Part shown: positions 25,801 to 36,619 of the stretch, piece by piece
How the letters are laid out: each line of letters opens with the position of its first letter
How positions within the stretch are numbered: the first letter of the stretch is position 1
Assembly (NCBI RefSeq): GCF_963662255.1
Contig: NC_085080.1
Coordinates: forward strand, 310,001-374,000
Direction of reading: 5' to 3'
DNA: 64,000 bases
DNA from: Cinclus cinclus
Taxonomy: Eukaryota > Chordata > Aves > Passeriformes > Cinclidae
Position numbers and translations under genes: made by a program
Notes under the pieces: model-generated
Databases searched by the model: none
What the model was told of the DNA's origin: nothing
Seen by the model: the letters and a program-made list of their open reading frames with translations, nothing else

Positions 25801-26532
25801 GCAGAAAAGGAGAAAACTGCCAGGGATCCCTTTGCTGTTGCTGCTGCAAAGACCCTGACAGGAGCTTTCCTTCAGCCTCCCAGGATGGCACTCAGCTGCC
25901 ACACACAGAGCTCACAACTTGCTGCACAATTCTGAACACCAAAGGTTTCTTCCCACTCACCGAAGGAGGAGCTGCTTGGGATCCACGCATGAGGTGCCCT
26001 GCAGTGGGAGAGGGAACATGAACCAGATGCTGGTAGGAAAAAAAACTGCCTGTGGTGGGAAGTGCCACAGAGCAAGGCAACCCCAAGAGAGCATTTTGCT
26101 TTCACAGCATCCCTCCAGGAGCCACAGTCCCTTCACAGAGCAAGCAAAAGAGCAGCACAAAATACTGGGCTGTGTCGGTTCTTGGCTGGACCAGCAAATG
26201 GAGGGAGTTCTAGGCTCCACTGCCACAGACGCCCTGCTTGAGGGAACAGAACCCGTGCGGGCCTCATTGCAAACGCCTCGCTGGCTGTAGACACCCCCTT
26301 CTTCAGCTGCAGCTGCTGGCAGGAGCTCTGCCAATCTAATGGTGTCTTCATGGCAATTTGGTTACAAAGGCAACTGGGGTCCAGAGGAAGAACAGAAAGC
26401 ACACAGCAAGCCCAACGCCACAGATGCTGCAGCCAGGGAAAAGGTCAACTTACTTGCCAAGTGGGTTAAAAAATACCCTGAATAAGCCACAGAGTACAGA
26501 GTGCAAACTGCAGCAACCACTGGCTGGATCAT
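19882..26532 (-). CDS. PAK3L: PAK3-like serine/threonine kinase without visible p21-binding domain
   Basis: A p21-activated-kinase-type catalytic domain is spread over short exons on the minus strand. Coding exons are 26454-26532, 25961-25998, 25139-25568, 24849-24912, 24058-24106, 22889-22998, 22028-22145, 21533-21632, 20917-21113 and 19882-20019, with standard splice sites. Phases close exactly to 441 stop-free codons. Visible motifs are the lead-in [10 protein letters not shown], glycine loop GQGAFGTV, VAIKK lysine, catalytic loop [12 protein letters not shown], activation segment [12 protein letters not shown] and [11 protein letters not shown]. All residues needed for catalysis are present. 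The N-terminus is unusual: a hydrophobic segment ([20 protein letters not shown]) followed by tandem Trp/acidic repeats ([12 protein letters not shown], 30-bp unit). I see no CRIB/p21-binding or autoinhibitory region. The usual PAK C-terminal exon after ELLQ was not found; reading through the donor would give a stop at 19639. Family assignment is firm; activity is inference. Confidence 0.85.
23586..23622. repeat. CT-rich simple repeat in a PAK3-like intron
   Basis: A short run of (CCTCTC)n/(TC)n lies within the intron between exons 24058-24106 and 22889-22998. Confidence 0.7.
25139..25568 (-). repeat. 30-bp coding repeat encoding Trp/Glu/Asp-rich units in the PAK3-like exon
   Basis: Within this 430-nt exon, 30-bp units (such as ctcttcccaaagagctgcag on the plus strand) recur at least three times near-perfectly at 25245-25335. 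More diverged 36-42 bp copies follow to about 25500. Each unit encodes a Trp followed by a run of acidic residues, then Pro/Ala. Confidence 0.75.
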
Positions 26533-26599
26533 TGTGGCTGTGCTGCACACGTCTGCAGACTGTAGCCCTGCAAGCACAGAAGGACACACGTCAGGGGCT

Positions 26600-27895
26600 G
26601 GGCTGAGAATGCCTCGGGCAGGAGGATCCTCCGGCAATCAGCAGGCACCCAGCGCTGCTCCGGGCACTGAGGCCTCTGTCCCACAGCAATGGGAACACCA
26701 CTGGGATGTGGCAACGTTCCTGTGACATCACAGCAGCAGCTCACGCAAAAACCACTTGGAAGGTTCTCCTATGTCACAAAGGAGCACAAAGAATCCTCCC
26801 AGGGCACAGCCTACTGCCCAAAGGATCCAAGAGGAACTCTGCAAATGCAGCAAATAAGGACACCCCATAATCCAGTCTGAACGCTGAGGAGGAGCAAGGA
26901 CGGGACAAAACCAAAGGAAACATGACCTTTAGTCACTGATGCTTCTGACTAAAACCAGCAAGGCTTGTTCCATCTGGGATCTTTGTTCTAGTTCTAAAAA
27001 CAAGCAAGGTTCTCCACTCTAAATATACAGAATGCAGAAACTGGGGAGGAGGTGGGATTAGGAAGGAGGAGGAGCAGGAGAAGGGAGATAGGAAAAGGAG
27101 GAGCAGTAAGGGGAGGAGCAGGAGGAGACAGAGAAGGAGAAACAGGAGGTTCCAGTGCTCCCTGTGGCCGCAGCCCCCGGGACCATCAGCCCCACCGCAT
27201 CCTGCAGGTCAGCAGGGAGGGAAAGCTCATCCCAATCCTATCGGGGGGTCCCTGGGACGTTTTTTTTTTTTAATTGGGGTGTGTTTGGAGCTCGCATATT
27301 GCGGAATTGAACCCCAAATATCATCTGGTATCCCTGGGAGGTTTTTTCCTGTGTGTGTGTGTTTGGATCTTGCAGGACGCCAAAGATGAGCCTCTTGGGG
27401 GGATATTTGGGGGTCCACGTGGCCATTGTCCAGTATTGGCAGGGGGTCCAGTATTGGTCCTGGGAACCCCTGCGACCTCTAGAGTAGGGAGAACAGAGAG
27501 GGGTGATCCCGGAGCTGGGGGGTCCCTGGCAGCCTGGAATGGGGGGGAGGGACCGCTGGGATCCCAGGGATCTCAAAGTGAGGCATCAGTGAAGAAGGGA
27601 CCCCATGGACCCCCCAAAAGCCCTTGGATCATCCCTAAGCAGGACCCTGGAGAAGGGGGAACCCCTGGAGCCATTGGACTCCCATCATCCAAAGGAAGGG
27701 AAACCTCTGGGACCCCAAAGTGGAGAAATCAGAGATAGGGAACACCTTGGAGGGGTTTTTTGGGTTGAATCTTGATATTTTGGAGAATTTCATGGATGCA
27801 AGACACCTCCTACATTCTAGAGATGGATTTGGGCAGGAGGGGCCCCCAGCCCGAGGAGCCCCCAACTTGTTTTTCCCTTGAAACCAGGATTTGTC
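26600..27895. other. unassigned intergenic, purine-rich
   Basis: A GGA-rich tract lies at about 27040-27140 and poly-T at 27261-27271. The rest (27.3-27.8 kb) is G-rich sequence of the kind often seen in introns of avian zinc-finger genes. No exon can be supported. Confidence 0.4.
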
Positions 27896-27904
27896 ATTCC
27901 CAAG

Positions 27905-28115
27905 CCACGGCTGGATGGAGGAAGAAGAAAAGCCCCACAAGTGCTTGGAATGTGAGAAGAGCTTCTGCTACAGCTCCCACCTGAGGGAACACCAGAACAT
28001 CCACACTGGGGAATGGCTCTGTGGGTATGGGAAATGTGGGAAGAGTTTCAGTTGAAGCTCCAACCTCACCAAGGACCACAAGATCCACACTGGGGAATGG
28101 CCTGGAATGTGGGAA
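27905..28115 (+). pseudogene. C2H2 zinc-finger remnant
   Basis: The plus strand encodes a finger with intact Cys and His ([19 protein letters not shown]) and an HTGE linker. A second, degenerate finger follows, interrupted by an in-frame TGA (GKSFS then stop), and then trails off at about 28115. It is immediately followed by an inverted copy of the CpG promoter seen at 18.6 kb. It is a dead terminal-exon fragment. Confidence 0.7.
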
Positions 28116-28137
28116 GACCTTGAGGTCTTCCTCACTG

Positions 28138-28335
28138 GGCTCTGGCCGCCGTCTCACCGAGCTCCGGCGCCGCCGCTCCCGGGCCCGCACACACGCTCCG
28201 GCAATGGCGCCTTAGCTCCGCCAGGGGCGCTCTGGGGGCGGCACCGGGGCCGGCCTTCTCCCCGCTCTGCCCAATCAGCGCGGCAGAACGAGGAGTGACG
28301 GCAGAATCGGCCAATCGCAGCGAGGGGCTGGCTCT
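28138..28335 (-). promoter_or_regulatory. inverted copy of the 18.6 kb CpG promoter
   Basis: The reverse complement of about 18605-18790 is recognisable here, including CCAATCAG and CCAATCG boxes on the plus strand. It is oriented toward the zinc-finger remnant but on the opposite strand, so it cannot drive it. Confidence 0.55.
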
Positions 28336-29010
28336 GCGCACGGCCCAGCCCCGGCCCGAGCTCTCAGGGCCCCCCGGGCTGTGTGAGGGGAAAAGCCGGA
28401 GATGAGGAACAGCCCTGGAACGGGCCCGGGCCTGGGCCCGAGTCGGGATTTGTCTGAAAACACCAACAAAGTTCTCCGGAGCTCCCGGCACGCCTTTCCC
28501 AGCCCTGCGTGTTGGGAGGCTCCAGCTCAGCGGGAAGCCCTGGAGCCTCACATCTGCTACCGCAATTCAGAAGCGTTGGTGCATGGCTTTGATTTTTCCC
28601 CCAGAAATGAGAAAACTGCCCCAAGTCCCTTCAGCTGAGTGGACGAGGGGACAGATTTCAAGCAGAAAACTCACCAAATCGTTTTTCCGCATTGGTTGGA
28701 AAGAACCACCCAAGGCGACGCGAACCGGGCTCTCCTCCAGCTGCTGTCCCAGCTGAAGCCCTCGCTGGCTGCTCCGGGCTGGATGCGCACACTGGGAGCA
28801 CCGGGAAGGCTGATGGAGCGGCTCCAGGGCTCCCCCAGCCGGGACGGAACATGGCAGGGGGAACCACCGGGCAGCCGGTGCCGAGGGAACACGAGCGACA
28901 CCGGGGGCGCCTTCGCAAGCACTTAACGCGAAAGGTAAAATACCATGGAACACAAAAGCAACAGGGCAACACGAGGATGTGTCCCGTTGTTGTGGGGTGA
29001 CGCTGGTGCG
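28336..29010. other. unassigned, moderately GC-rich
   Basis: Several overlapping open frames on both strands are explained by GC content. I see no homology or splice structure worth reporting. Confidence 0.4.
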
Positions 29011-29290
29011 ATGCCAGCGTTATAAAGGAGAAACAAAAAGTCCCAAGATATTCAGCAAAATTTAAGTTGCTTTATTTGATGCAGACGGAGCAAGCAGTGC
29101 TGGGGAACGTGAGGGGTCACCGCCCACTCCACGCTCCACCGAACCTTGGTTTGCAGCCTCTTCTTACAGTATGGCCTCTCGTTGTAATCAGTAATTTTTG
29201 GGTTTTTCCTGTCATAACTTTGCCAGGTAAGCAGTGGTGGTTGAATAAATCTCTGTAAATTCTTTGGTCTCACAGATAACCATCTGGTCT
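29010..29290 (-). repeat. partial LTR, inverted relative to 14916-15339
   Basis: The reverse complement carries the same R-U5 stretch (AAATAAAGCAACTTAAATTTTGC, complement at about 29058-29080) and the same TGGGCGGTGAC neighbourhood. The U3 is only partly conserved. The 5' end of the LTR is not identifiable. Confidence 0.65.
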
Positions 29291-29399
29291 TGGTAAATAA
29301 AAACAGGCAAAAATCAGAAAGTCTGGTCTTTTGTAGATGGGCAGCATTGATAAAACAATTGGAAATTGAGAAAGAGGGGCAGGGTCTGGGAGGGACTAT

Positions 29400-29790
29400 G
29401 GGGACAGTGGGATGCACGGAGGAGACACTGGGATGCACGGAGGAGACACTGGGAGGGACTGGGATGGACTGGGAGAGCCACAGGAGACACTGGGGGAGCG
29501 GCAGGAAGCCCTGGGGATGGACACAAGGAGTGCTGAGGGCTCTGGGGTGATTCCCAGGGAGGTTTTGAGGGGCTCCAGGGTCATTCCCAGGGAAGGGCCT
29601 GTCAGGACATGCTCTGCTGCACGCTCACCTCTCTGCTCCATGAGGAACGGGCCGGACAATTCGTAGTGCTGGCACCGAGTGCTCCCCAGAGCCCACATGT
29701 ACTCCAGCCATTCCAGGTTGCTGATCAAGCACTTCACATTCATCTCCCCATAGGGGGTGTCCACCCTTCTCCCTCTTCCTTCTTTCTCAT
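29400..29790 (-). pseudogene. MHC class II beta exon 2 fragment
   Basis: On the minus strand (about 29765-29630) the C-terminal part of a class II beta-1 domain can be read: DTPYGEMNV, then EWLEYMWA and YELSGPFLMEQR. It ends at a GTGAGC donor. The rest of the domain and other exons are absent. The adjoining 29400-29500 has the tandem 'actgggatgcacggaggaga' repeat that is typical of MHC class II beta introns and also occurs at 34.8-35.2 kb. Confidence 0.75.
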
Positions 29791-30089
29791 CGTCCCCCTC
29801 CATTATCGTCAGCTGCTCCCCAGTTCGCTCTTGGTGTCCCATTCCCTCTTTATGCCTATTTTGAGGAATGATAATATAGTCTTTAAATAATAATAATAAT
29901 CAAATGTAAACCTAATTATGCTACTGAAATTATGTATGGAGTTTCTTTCACCTGATATGAATTCCTTTGGGAATCCCTCAGGGGCTGGTCCATGGATTTG
30001 TAGGATTTGTTCTGGTGTCTGCTAATCTGGTCCCTATTTTTGGCAATGCCTTGCAGCCAGGGATGCATCAATTGATCACTTTTCTCTAA

Positions 30090-30530
30090 TTAAATCATCA
30101 CATACTTGGATTCCCAACTGATTTTTCTAGGCTCGCAAAAACACCCCAGTGCTCTGGTACACCCTCTATAACCTGGGCAGTGACAGCACGTGTTGGAGTG
30201 GGGAGAGGGATGGTTCCCTCTGACATTTGATAGTAAAGTTTTCACAACCTTCTCTGTTTGCTGTTTCCCTTTGCAGCTTAACCAGTTTCTGTTGCAGTCA
30301 GATGTCCACACTATGGACTCTGCCTTGAGCTGTGCAAATTCCACCTGTGCAAGCAGGCAGAGCTTGGGGTGGGGGACAGAGGGAGTCAGCCCAATTCCTC
30401 CCCCAGGCAAGAACACCTGGGTACATTTTCCACACTTTGCCCCAGCAGTGTTAATTTGCATTTCTAAAGCTCCTCTCCTGGCTGCCTGGAGCCATTGCTT
30501 CTCTTCCAGAGCAGCCATTGGATAACTCAC
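30090..30530 (-). CDS. unrecognised 146-codon open frame in the right arm
   Basis: This is the counterpart of the plus-strand frame at 10401-10841, same length and start. No domain is recognised. See the left-arm entry for why openness alone is not convincing. Confidence 0.25.
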   Translation of the reverse strand: MSYPMAALEEKQWLQAARRGALEMQINTAGAKCGKCTQVFLPGGGIGLTPSVPHPKLCLLAQVEFAQLKAESIVWTSDCNRNWLSCKGKQQTEKVVKTLLSNVRGNHPSPHSNTCCHCPGYRGCTRALGCFCEPRKISWESKYVMI

Positions 30531-31699
30531 AGGTGGACCTACAGAATTTGCTTTATTTTTTTATCCTTTTTTTTTCCTTTTAAACAGTATTCTATCAACT
30601 GTTTATGCTTTAAAGCTTCATCCTTAAAGCTCTTCTCGTTTTGCAAAATGCAGCCTAAAGGTGAGCACCATAAAACCCAGATGGAAATTTTGCCATCACT
30701 AATAGCCATTGAGGAAGATACCCAAAAATTTCCATTGCAATCAAGTTTTTTTCTACTTCTCCTAGCTGTAAAAATTGATTGTCACTTCCCTGGCCCAAGT
30801 GACAGTAGAAAAGTTGGATTATTAACGAAAAATTATTCTAATGGTGTAATTTTGTCACTGAAACTGCGGGAAAAACAAAAACTCTCCAAGACTGTCTTGG
30901 AGACATAGCCCAGGTGTGCAGAGAAAATCATGCCATGACACATGCATTTTACTAGATTATTCCTAAACTGTATACAGTCTGAACCCATTGCAATGCGTTG
31001 CTTTAATGTTCATTGCTTCCAAGTTGTGTAGTTCTCACTATTTGGTTTCCTACTGGACCCGGATTTCTCCCCCTCTGAGGTTAATTAGGTCCAGACTCCT
31101 GGATTTCCTTGTCGGCCTTTTCCAGACCAGGTGTCTCCAGCTGTGCAGGGGGCAGGGTCTGGGGTGGGTGTTCCTTGATGGTTGCTGATGGTCCTTGATG
31201 TTCTGTTAATGGTCGTTATGTTTGTGGATATCTTTTGGGTTATTCCAGTCTGTTGAGATGTTAATCTCATCCCTGTTCAGTGGGGTAGCATTCCATAAAA
31301 AAGCCTTTAATATTCCTTTCCCGAAGGGGCAGGCAAACCAAGTCTGAGTAGGGAAATAGGATGCTTAAAAATGTCAAGTGTGTATATTTTCCAAGCATCG
31401 ACTCGCAGGCAGCCCAGTGTGTGAGTGGAATTGAGAGGCAGAGTGGAATTCTGCCGCTGTCTTCCCCAGCAGCTGTGGGAGTGCAGGCACAGAAAGCAGC
31501 GAAGCTCCAGCAGTGGCAGCAAGGATTGTCCCCAGTGGCTGGAGATGCCGAAGGAGGGTGCCCAGGCAGAGGATTTCAGCAGAGGATCTGTGGGCAGGCC
31601 CAGGGGCTTGCCCCGCTGTGGAGCCCTGGCTGCTGCTGCTGCTGCTGCGTTGCCTTCAGGGCAGGGTCAGTGGCAGCCTCCCATGCTGGTGCTGCAGCC

Positions 31700-32590
31700 G
31701 GGAAGTCCAAATGTCCGGGGCTTCAGAGACCCTGAGCCGAGGGTGAGGGGTCCCCCCGTGTTGAGCTGTGCTGGCGGCTGTTTCTGTGCTCAGGGACACC
31801 TGGAATGGGCCGGGCCACTTGGCCACCAGTGGTGCTTCTTTGCAGTCCTTAGGCAGGAGCCGATGTCCCGCTTGGATGCCGTGAGCAGCAAAGTGCCAAG
31901 GCAGGCTCTGTGCCAGCCCAGCTTCCTGTGGGAGAGATTTGCAAGAGACAGGATTGTGGTCACAGACTGTTTGAAATATGTATCCCTTATCTGCACGGCT
32001 AGTGGGTGGGGAATTAGCAGGGTAAGGAATTCCCAACATCAGTTACAAGGGAGAGAATTGAGTGTCTGCTGTGGCTCTTATTCTTGCCCAAGCCAATGGT
32101 AAAAGCCTATACCCATGGCATCTTGGTTTCTATCAGCAGCTTGTAAAGGAGTTTCTTTATTTCCTTCTTCATTCTTTCTACCTGATCAGAGCTCTGGGGG
32201 TGCCAGGGCTTGTGGAGGTCCCTGTGGTATTCCTAAAGCAGCCATAGCCACTGAAGGGTCTTTGCTGTAAAATGAGTTCCCCATGTGAGTCTGTTGCTTC
32301 CCCAATCCCTTATCTTGGAAGTATTTGTTGTGGAAATGCCTTAAGGAGAGATGCAGTGATTGCTGAAGAATTCCGAATTGCTTTTGCCGGCCCGTTGGCT
32401 GACATGCTGTCACCAGGAGATATTTGAGCCTTCCTGCAGGGGGCATTTCAGTCCCAGGCTCTTGCAGGCACACACAGCTCTGCCGGTTGAGCTGACCATG
32501 TGGGCGGTAACCTGGGCTTGGTCTAATTCCCTTTCCTTAATCAGAGCGTGTTTTGGAGCTCTTGTCCCTTCTCCAGCCCTTGAAGAGCCA
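31700..32590 (-). pseudogene. retroviral integrase remnant (right arm)
   Basis: This is the counterpart of the left-arm remnant, with the same order of decayed core and C-terminal motifs on the minus strand. It is broken by several stops. Confidence 0.6.
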
Positions 32591-32904
32591 TCCATAAACA
32601 CATTTTGTCCCTCAGGCCAGGGAGTTTGTCCTGAATCTCTCCTAGCCTGGCTCTGGAGCTCTGTCCCTGGAATGCAGTCATGGGTGGGGAGCGCCAAGGC
32701 CGGGCCCTCCCGCGCTGTCCTGGCAGGAGCGGCTGCAGTGGGGACCGAGTGCGGGCGGGAGCGGCCGAGAGCCCAGCGCTGCCCCAGCCCGACCTGGCCC
32801 AGCTCCATCCCTGCCCCTCCAGTGGGATGCTGTGGGTTTGTGGGGAAGAAGGAGCCGGCCGTGGGTGCCTGGGGCAAGAGGAGAAGGGAAGAAGAAACAC
32901 GGTG

Positions 32905-33272
32905 TCACTGTCCACCAGGGCATCCACACTAGGGAGAAGCCCTATGAGTGTCCTGAGTGTGGGAAAATGTTTCAGTCCACCTCTTGTCTCCTCAGACATG
33001 AGAGGATTCACACAGATGAGAGGCCCTTCTGCTGCCCTGACTGTGGGAAGGGCTTCAAGCAAAACAGCCACCTCACTGTCCACCAGCGCATCCACACTGG
33101 GGAGAAGCCCTACGAGTGTCCTGAGTGTGGGAAGTGCTTCTCCAGGAGCTCTCACTTGACCCAATACAAATGGAGGCAGCACCAAGGGAAGCCCTGGGAG
33201 TGGCCTGAGTGCGGGAAGAGCTTCGTGCTCTGCTGCAGCTCCATCCCCCATGGGAGGATCGGTGTTGGATGA
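32905..33272 (+). pseudogene. C2H2 zinc-finger terminal-exon fragment (right arm)
   Basis: An open plus-strand frame encodes a partial finger end ([10 protein letters not shown]), two good fingers ([10 protein letters not shown]...LLRHERIH and [10 protein letters not shown]...LTVHQRIH) with HTDERP/HTGEKP linkers, then two degenerate ones. The third has Tyr in place of the first His and the fourth lacks the first Cys. It ends with a stop at 33272. An upstream Ala-rich GC region could be earlier exon or promoter sequence. No effector domain is visible. It may be a fragment rather than a working factor. Confidence 0.65.
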
Positions 33273-33429
33273 TCCCCAGTGAGCCCCGTTGGGCAGAGCC
33301 CTGGTAATTCCTGTTGGGTCAGGGGAAGGTGTTGGAGACTTTGCTTTCCCTTCTCCTTGTGCTGCTGTGATTTGGTTGGTAATAAATTCCCTCCCTGTGC
33401 CCAAGCTGGGTCTGTCGTTCTGTGCAGGT

Positions 33430-33610
33430 GCTCGGGGCGCGATCTCTCCTGTTCATTCTCTCAACTCCCGGGACTCTTCTCAGCCAATCAGAGAATGCGA
33501 TGGAGAAGATGCAGCCAATCAGGGAGAGCAGGTCTGATGACTCAGCGGCTGCCGGGCAGACCCGCAGCACCCAGTGTTCCCCACCTGGACCCCGCCCTCC
33601 CCGCCCAATC
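33430..33610 (+). promoter_or_regulatory. orphan MHC class II beta-type promoter
   Basis: The stretch with two CAGCCAATCAG boxes and a TGATGACTCA element matches, in the opposite orientation, the sequence just upstream of the MHC class II beta leader exon at 35.9-36.16 kb. It continues to the shared CACCTGGAC. No leader exon follows on this strand. Confidence 0.6.
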
Positions 33611-33945
33611 ACCATCCCCCCGCGGGGTCCCCCCAGGTCCCTCCTCAATGCCCCCCACTAAACAGAGCTGGGTCCAACTGGGAAACTCTGTTTGGAACAC
33701 TGGGAGCAGCTGGGCTGGGGCAGAGTTACAGCAAGACTGGGTAGGACACACCACACTCCCGAAATCAGAGTGGGGACAGAGCGGGGGGGTCCTGGCTGGG
33801 CCCAAGGCCATGGGGAGGAGCTGCAGCCGCTGCTGGGTCAGGAGCTCTGAGGGCAGAGAAAAGGGGGTGACACCTGGCTGGGAGCCTCAGGGGAGCACAC
33901 ACGCTCTGGGGGAAGCTGCGTATGATCCCTGGGACCTCCCCTCAC

Positions 33946-35939
33946 CTTCTTGTGCAGGTAGAAGTGAGCTCCGGTTCCAGGAAGACTAATCCTAACACCG
34001 AGCTCCCCATCCCCCTCAGGACCTTGCTGCAGGGGGGTTTCTGGCAGCATTTCTGGGAGTCCACAGGGGTCAGGACCCTCCAAAACCTCTCACAGACATT
34101 GCAAGCCACTCCAAGCACCCTCCCATTCACCCCCAGCCCACCCAGTACTCCCTTAAATCTCCTCCCAATCTCTTCCCTTCCTCCTCAGGACCCACCAAAG
34201 CCCCTCCTGTCCCTCTCTGGATCCTGTCCCTCCCTACCATTTGCCCCCCACTGCCCCAGGACCCTCAAGCCCTCTCCCAGTCCCTTCCCAGCCTCTCCTG
34301 GGCTCACCAAGAGCCCTTCCAGTCTCTTCCCAACACAACCAACCTCATTTCAAGCACATCTTTTCCATCCCCAGACTTCTTTCATCCCCTCCTGACTGAC
34401 TCAGACACTCTCCGAGTCACTCCCGACAGACCCCAATCCCCCTCCCAGCCCCCGCAGTGTCTCCCCCGTCCCCCTGCACTGTGGGGTGTGGGCTGTACCC
34501 CAGTGCCAGCTCGGGGTGTTCCAGGCTGATGTACTCTGCCTGGCAGCTGAAGGTGACCCTGCAATGGGGAAGGGATTCCAGCAGCACCAGGAGCTGGTGG
34601 GTCTAGTCCCGCTTGGGGACCAGGTCAGTGGCCACCACATGCCCTGAGAGCTCCTTCTGGCCCTGGAACCACCTCAGCTGGATCTCAACAGGGTAGGAAT
34701 CCATCACGGAGCAGAGTGGGGAGCTGGGGCCACGCTAGAAGCTTGAGTGTTACAGTGAGATGGATACAGTGAGGAGCTCTGGGAGAGAGTGAGGACACAC
34801 TGGGACCAGCTGGGGTGAACTGGGAGAGATGGGGAGGGCTGGGGTGGTACTGAGAGAGACTAGGAATGAAACTGGAGAGAATGGGGGAACACCGTGAGTG
34901 AACGGAGTGCATTGGGACAATAGGAGAGAGGGAATAGGTTAGGGATTGGACTGAAAAGGACTTGGAATGGACTGGGAGGGACTGGTGGGTCACCGGGATA
35001 GATGGGAGAGATTTGGATGAGCACTGGAAGGACACTTGGAGAGAGGGTGGAGGTCGGGGAGTGGGTTGGGAATGGAATGGCTGTGGACTGAGAGGAATTG
35101 GGAGGGAGTCTTGTGACACTGGGAGGGACGGTGAAGACAGTGGGATGGACTGGGATGCACTGGGAGAGCCACAGGAGTTCCTTGGGGTGAGGGTACAAGA
35201 GGCCCCGGGGATGGGCACAAGAAGGGCTGACGTGTCTCAGGTGATTCCCAGGGAGGTTTTGAGGGGCTCCAGGGTCATTCCCAGAGCAGGGCCTGAGGGG
35301 ACACGCTCTGCCCCACGCTCACCTCTGCGCTCCACGAGGAACGGTCTGGGCAGCTCCTAGTTGTGCCAGCAGTGCCTGTGCACTGCGGCCCGTGTGTACT
35401 CCATCCATTCCGGGTCCCTGTTGCAGTACCTGACAAGCCTGTCCCAAAGGAGATGTCCCCACGTACACCCCCACATGGCTGCTGAAGTGCAGGAACTGCT
35501 CCTGCTTGGAGATGTTCCTCTCCACGAACCTCACTCGGTTGGTGTCGCTAATGGAGTAGCACTCGGACTTAACCATCCCCTGAAACAGCCCTGTGTGTGC
35601 AGGACACAGGCCCCGGGATGCCCCCCCAGCAGCCCACAGGAGCCAAGAGCTCCAGGGCAAACCCAACTCCTCACCCCCGGTGCCCCATGGCCACCATGGG
35701 ACCCTTCTTTCCGGGGTCCCAGTTCCTCTTTTCCACCTTTCTCTGCATTTTTCTCCCCCTTTCCCAACACTTCCCAGTTCCCTTCCCCTAGCACCATCCC
35801 TCCCGCCCCATTTCCCTTTGTCTCCCCAGCATCCCCTCCACTTCCCTTCCTGCCCCTCCCGCTCACCAGAGCTCTGCGCCTCCAGCCCTGGGGCTCCCAG
35901 TGCCACCAGTATGGCCCCAGCTGTGGCCACATGCCCCAT
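33946..35939 (-). pseudogene. MHC class II beta chain pseudogene
   Basis: The five-exon layout of an avian class II beta gene is seen on the minus strand. The leader exon is 35867-35939 (start MGHVATAGAILVALGAPG). Exon 2 (beta-1, 35323-35590) shows RVRFVERNISKQEQFLHF, then a frameshift (268 nt instead of the usual 270) and an in-frame TAG before the ELPRPFLVERR end. Exon 3 (beta-2, about 34453-34734) shows VEIQLRWFQGQKELSGHVV and a TAG where a Trp is usual. Exon 4 (about 33946-34080) carries the membrane region with a frame change. A class II beta chain would pair with an alpha chain to present peptides on antigen-presenting cells; this copy cannot make one. Introns carry 'actgggag' repeats. 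Confidence 0.85.
34780..35200. repeat. tandem 'actgggag/ggatgg' repeats in MHC intron 2
   Basis: Short imperfect units (ACTGGGAGAG, ACTGGGATG and relatives) recur throughout this intron, and likewise at 29400-29500. Confidence 0.7.
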
Positions 35940-36165
35940 GGCCAGCACCGGGCAGGTTCTGACACCTCCTCCCTCCCCAAATTCCCCTGGCAGGGGGTGC
36001 TGGGGGCAGGGCACGGGTGGAGTCCAGGTGAGGAGCTCTGGGCGCTGTGGGACTGCCTGGACCATGAGGAGTCATCAGTGCTGCGCGCTCTAATTGGCTC
36101 AATTATTTTAGTGCCTTCTCTGATTGGCTGAGGAGAGGCCCGGGAGTTGAGAGGAGGACCGGGAG
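35940..36165 (-). promoter_or_regulatory. promoter of the MHC class II beta pseudogene
   Basis: On the minus strand the region has CAGCCAATCAGAG and GAGCCAATTAGAG boxes, followed by CTGATGACTCC, upstream of the leader ATG. CCAAT (Y-like) and TGATGACTC (X2-like) elements are known class II promoter parts; equating them here is inference from position and from similarity to the copy at 33.43 kb. Confidence 0.5.
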
Positions 36166-36619
36166 AGATCCTGCCTCAAGCTAGAGGTTGAAGAACATCC
36201 AATTCACAAGGCATGCAGGTCATCTCCAAGTGGTCCCCACACTCCTGTGGGAGCTCAGTGCACTGAGGATCTCAGGAGGGTTACCAAGTGTCTGGTGGCC
36301 AAATCCAGCCCTGCGCTCCCTGCGGTTGCGGGCACTCTGGGAAGGGTTCAGCTGTGGGTCAGATGGCCGGAGACTGGGTTGGTGGTCACCTCGTGTGTGA
36401 GGCAGGGATTGGCTGGGGAGATGCGTGGACACCACATGACCAGAGAGCTGGCTGGGTAAAGGGACACCTCAACAGCGACACCACAGTGACAGGCAGCCAA
36501 TGAGTGCTTGTTTCAGTAAAGTCTGGGTTAAGTTTGGAGTATATAAAGGCTTGGTTGGTTATAATAAATGATCTTCTTCAGAGCAAGCAGGCACGTCTGT
36601 CTGTCTGTCTTCCTCATTG

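Larger units (their letters stand above)
29857..33303. repeat. right arm of the large inverted repeat
   Basis: This is the reverse complement of 7737-11078, with very few substitutions visible along aligned stretches and about 170 bp more zinc-finger sequence. See the left arm for landmarks. Confidence 0.85.

Noticed and set aside
26133..26402. Possible extra PAK3-like exon between 26454 and 25998
   Set aside because: No clear acceptor/donor pair; the flanking exons already join in frame without it.
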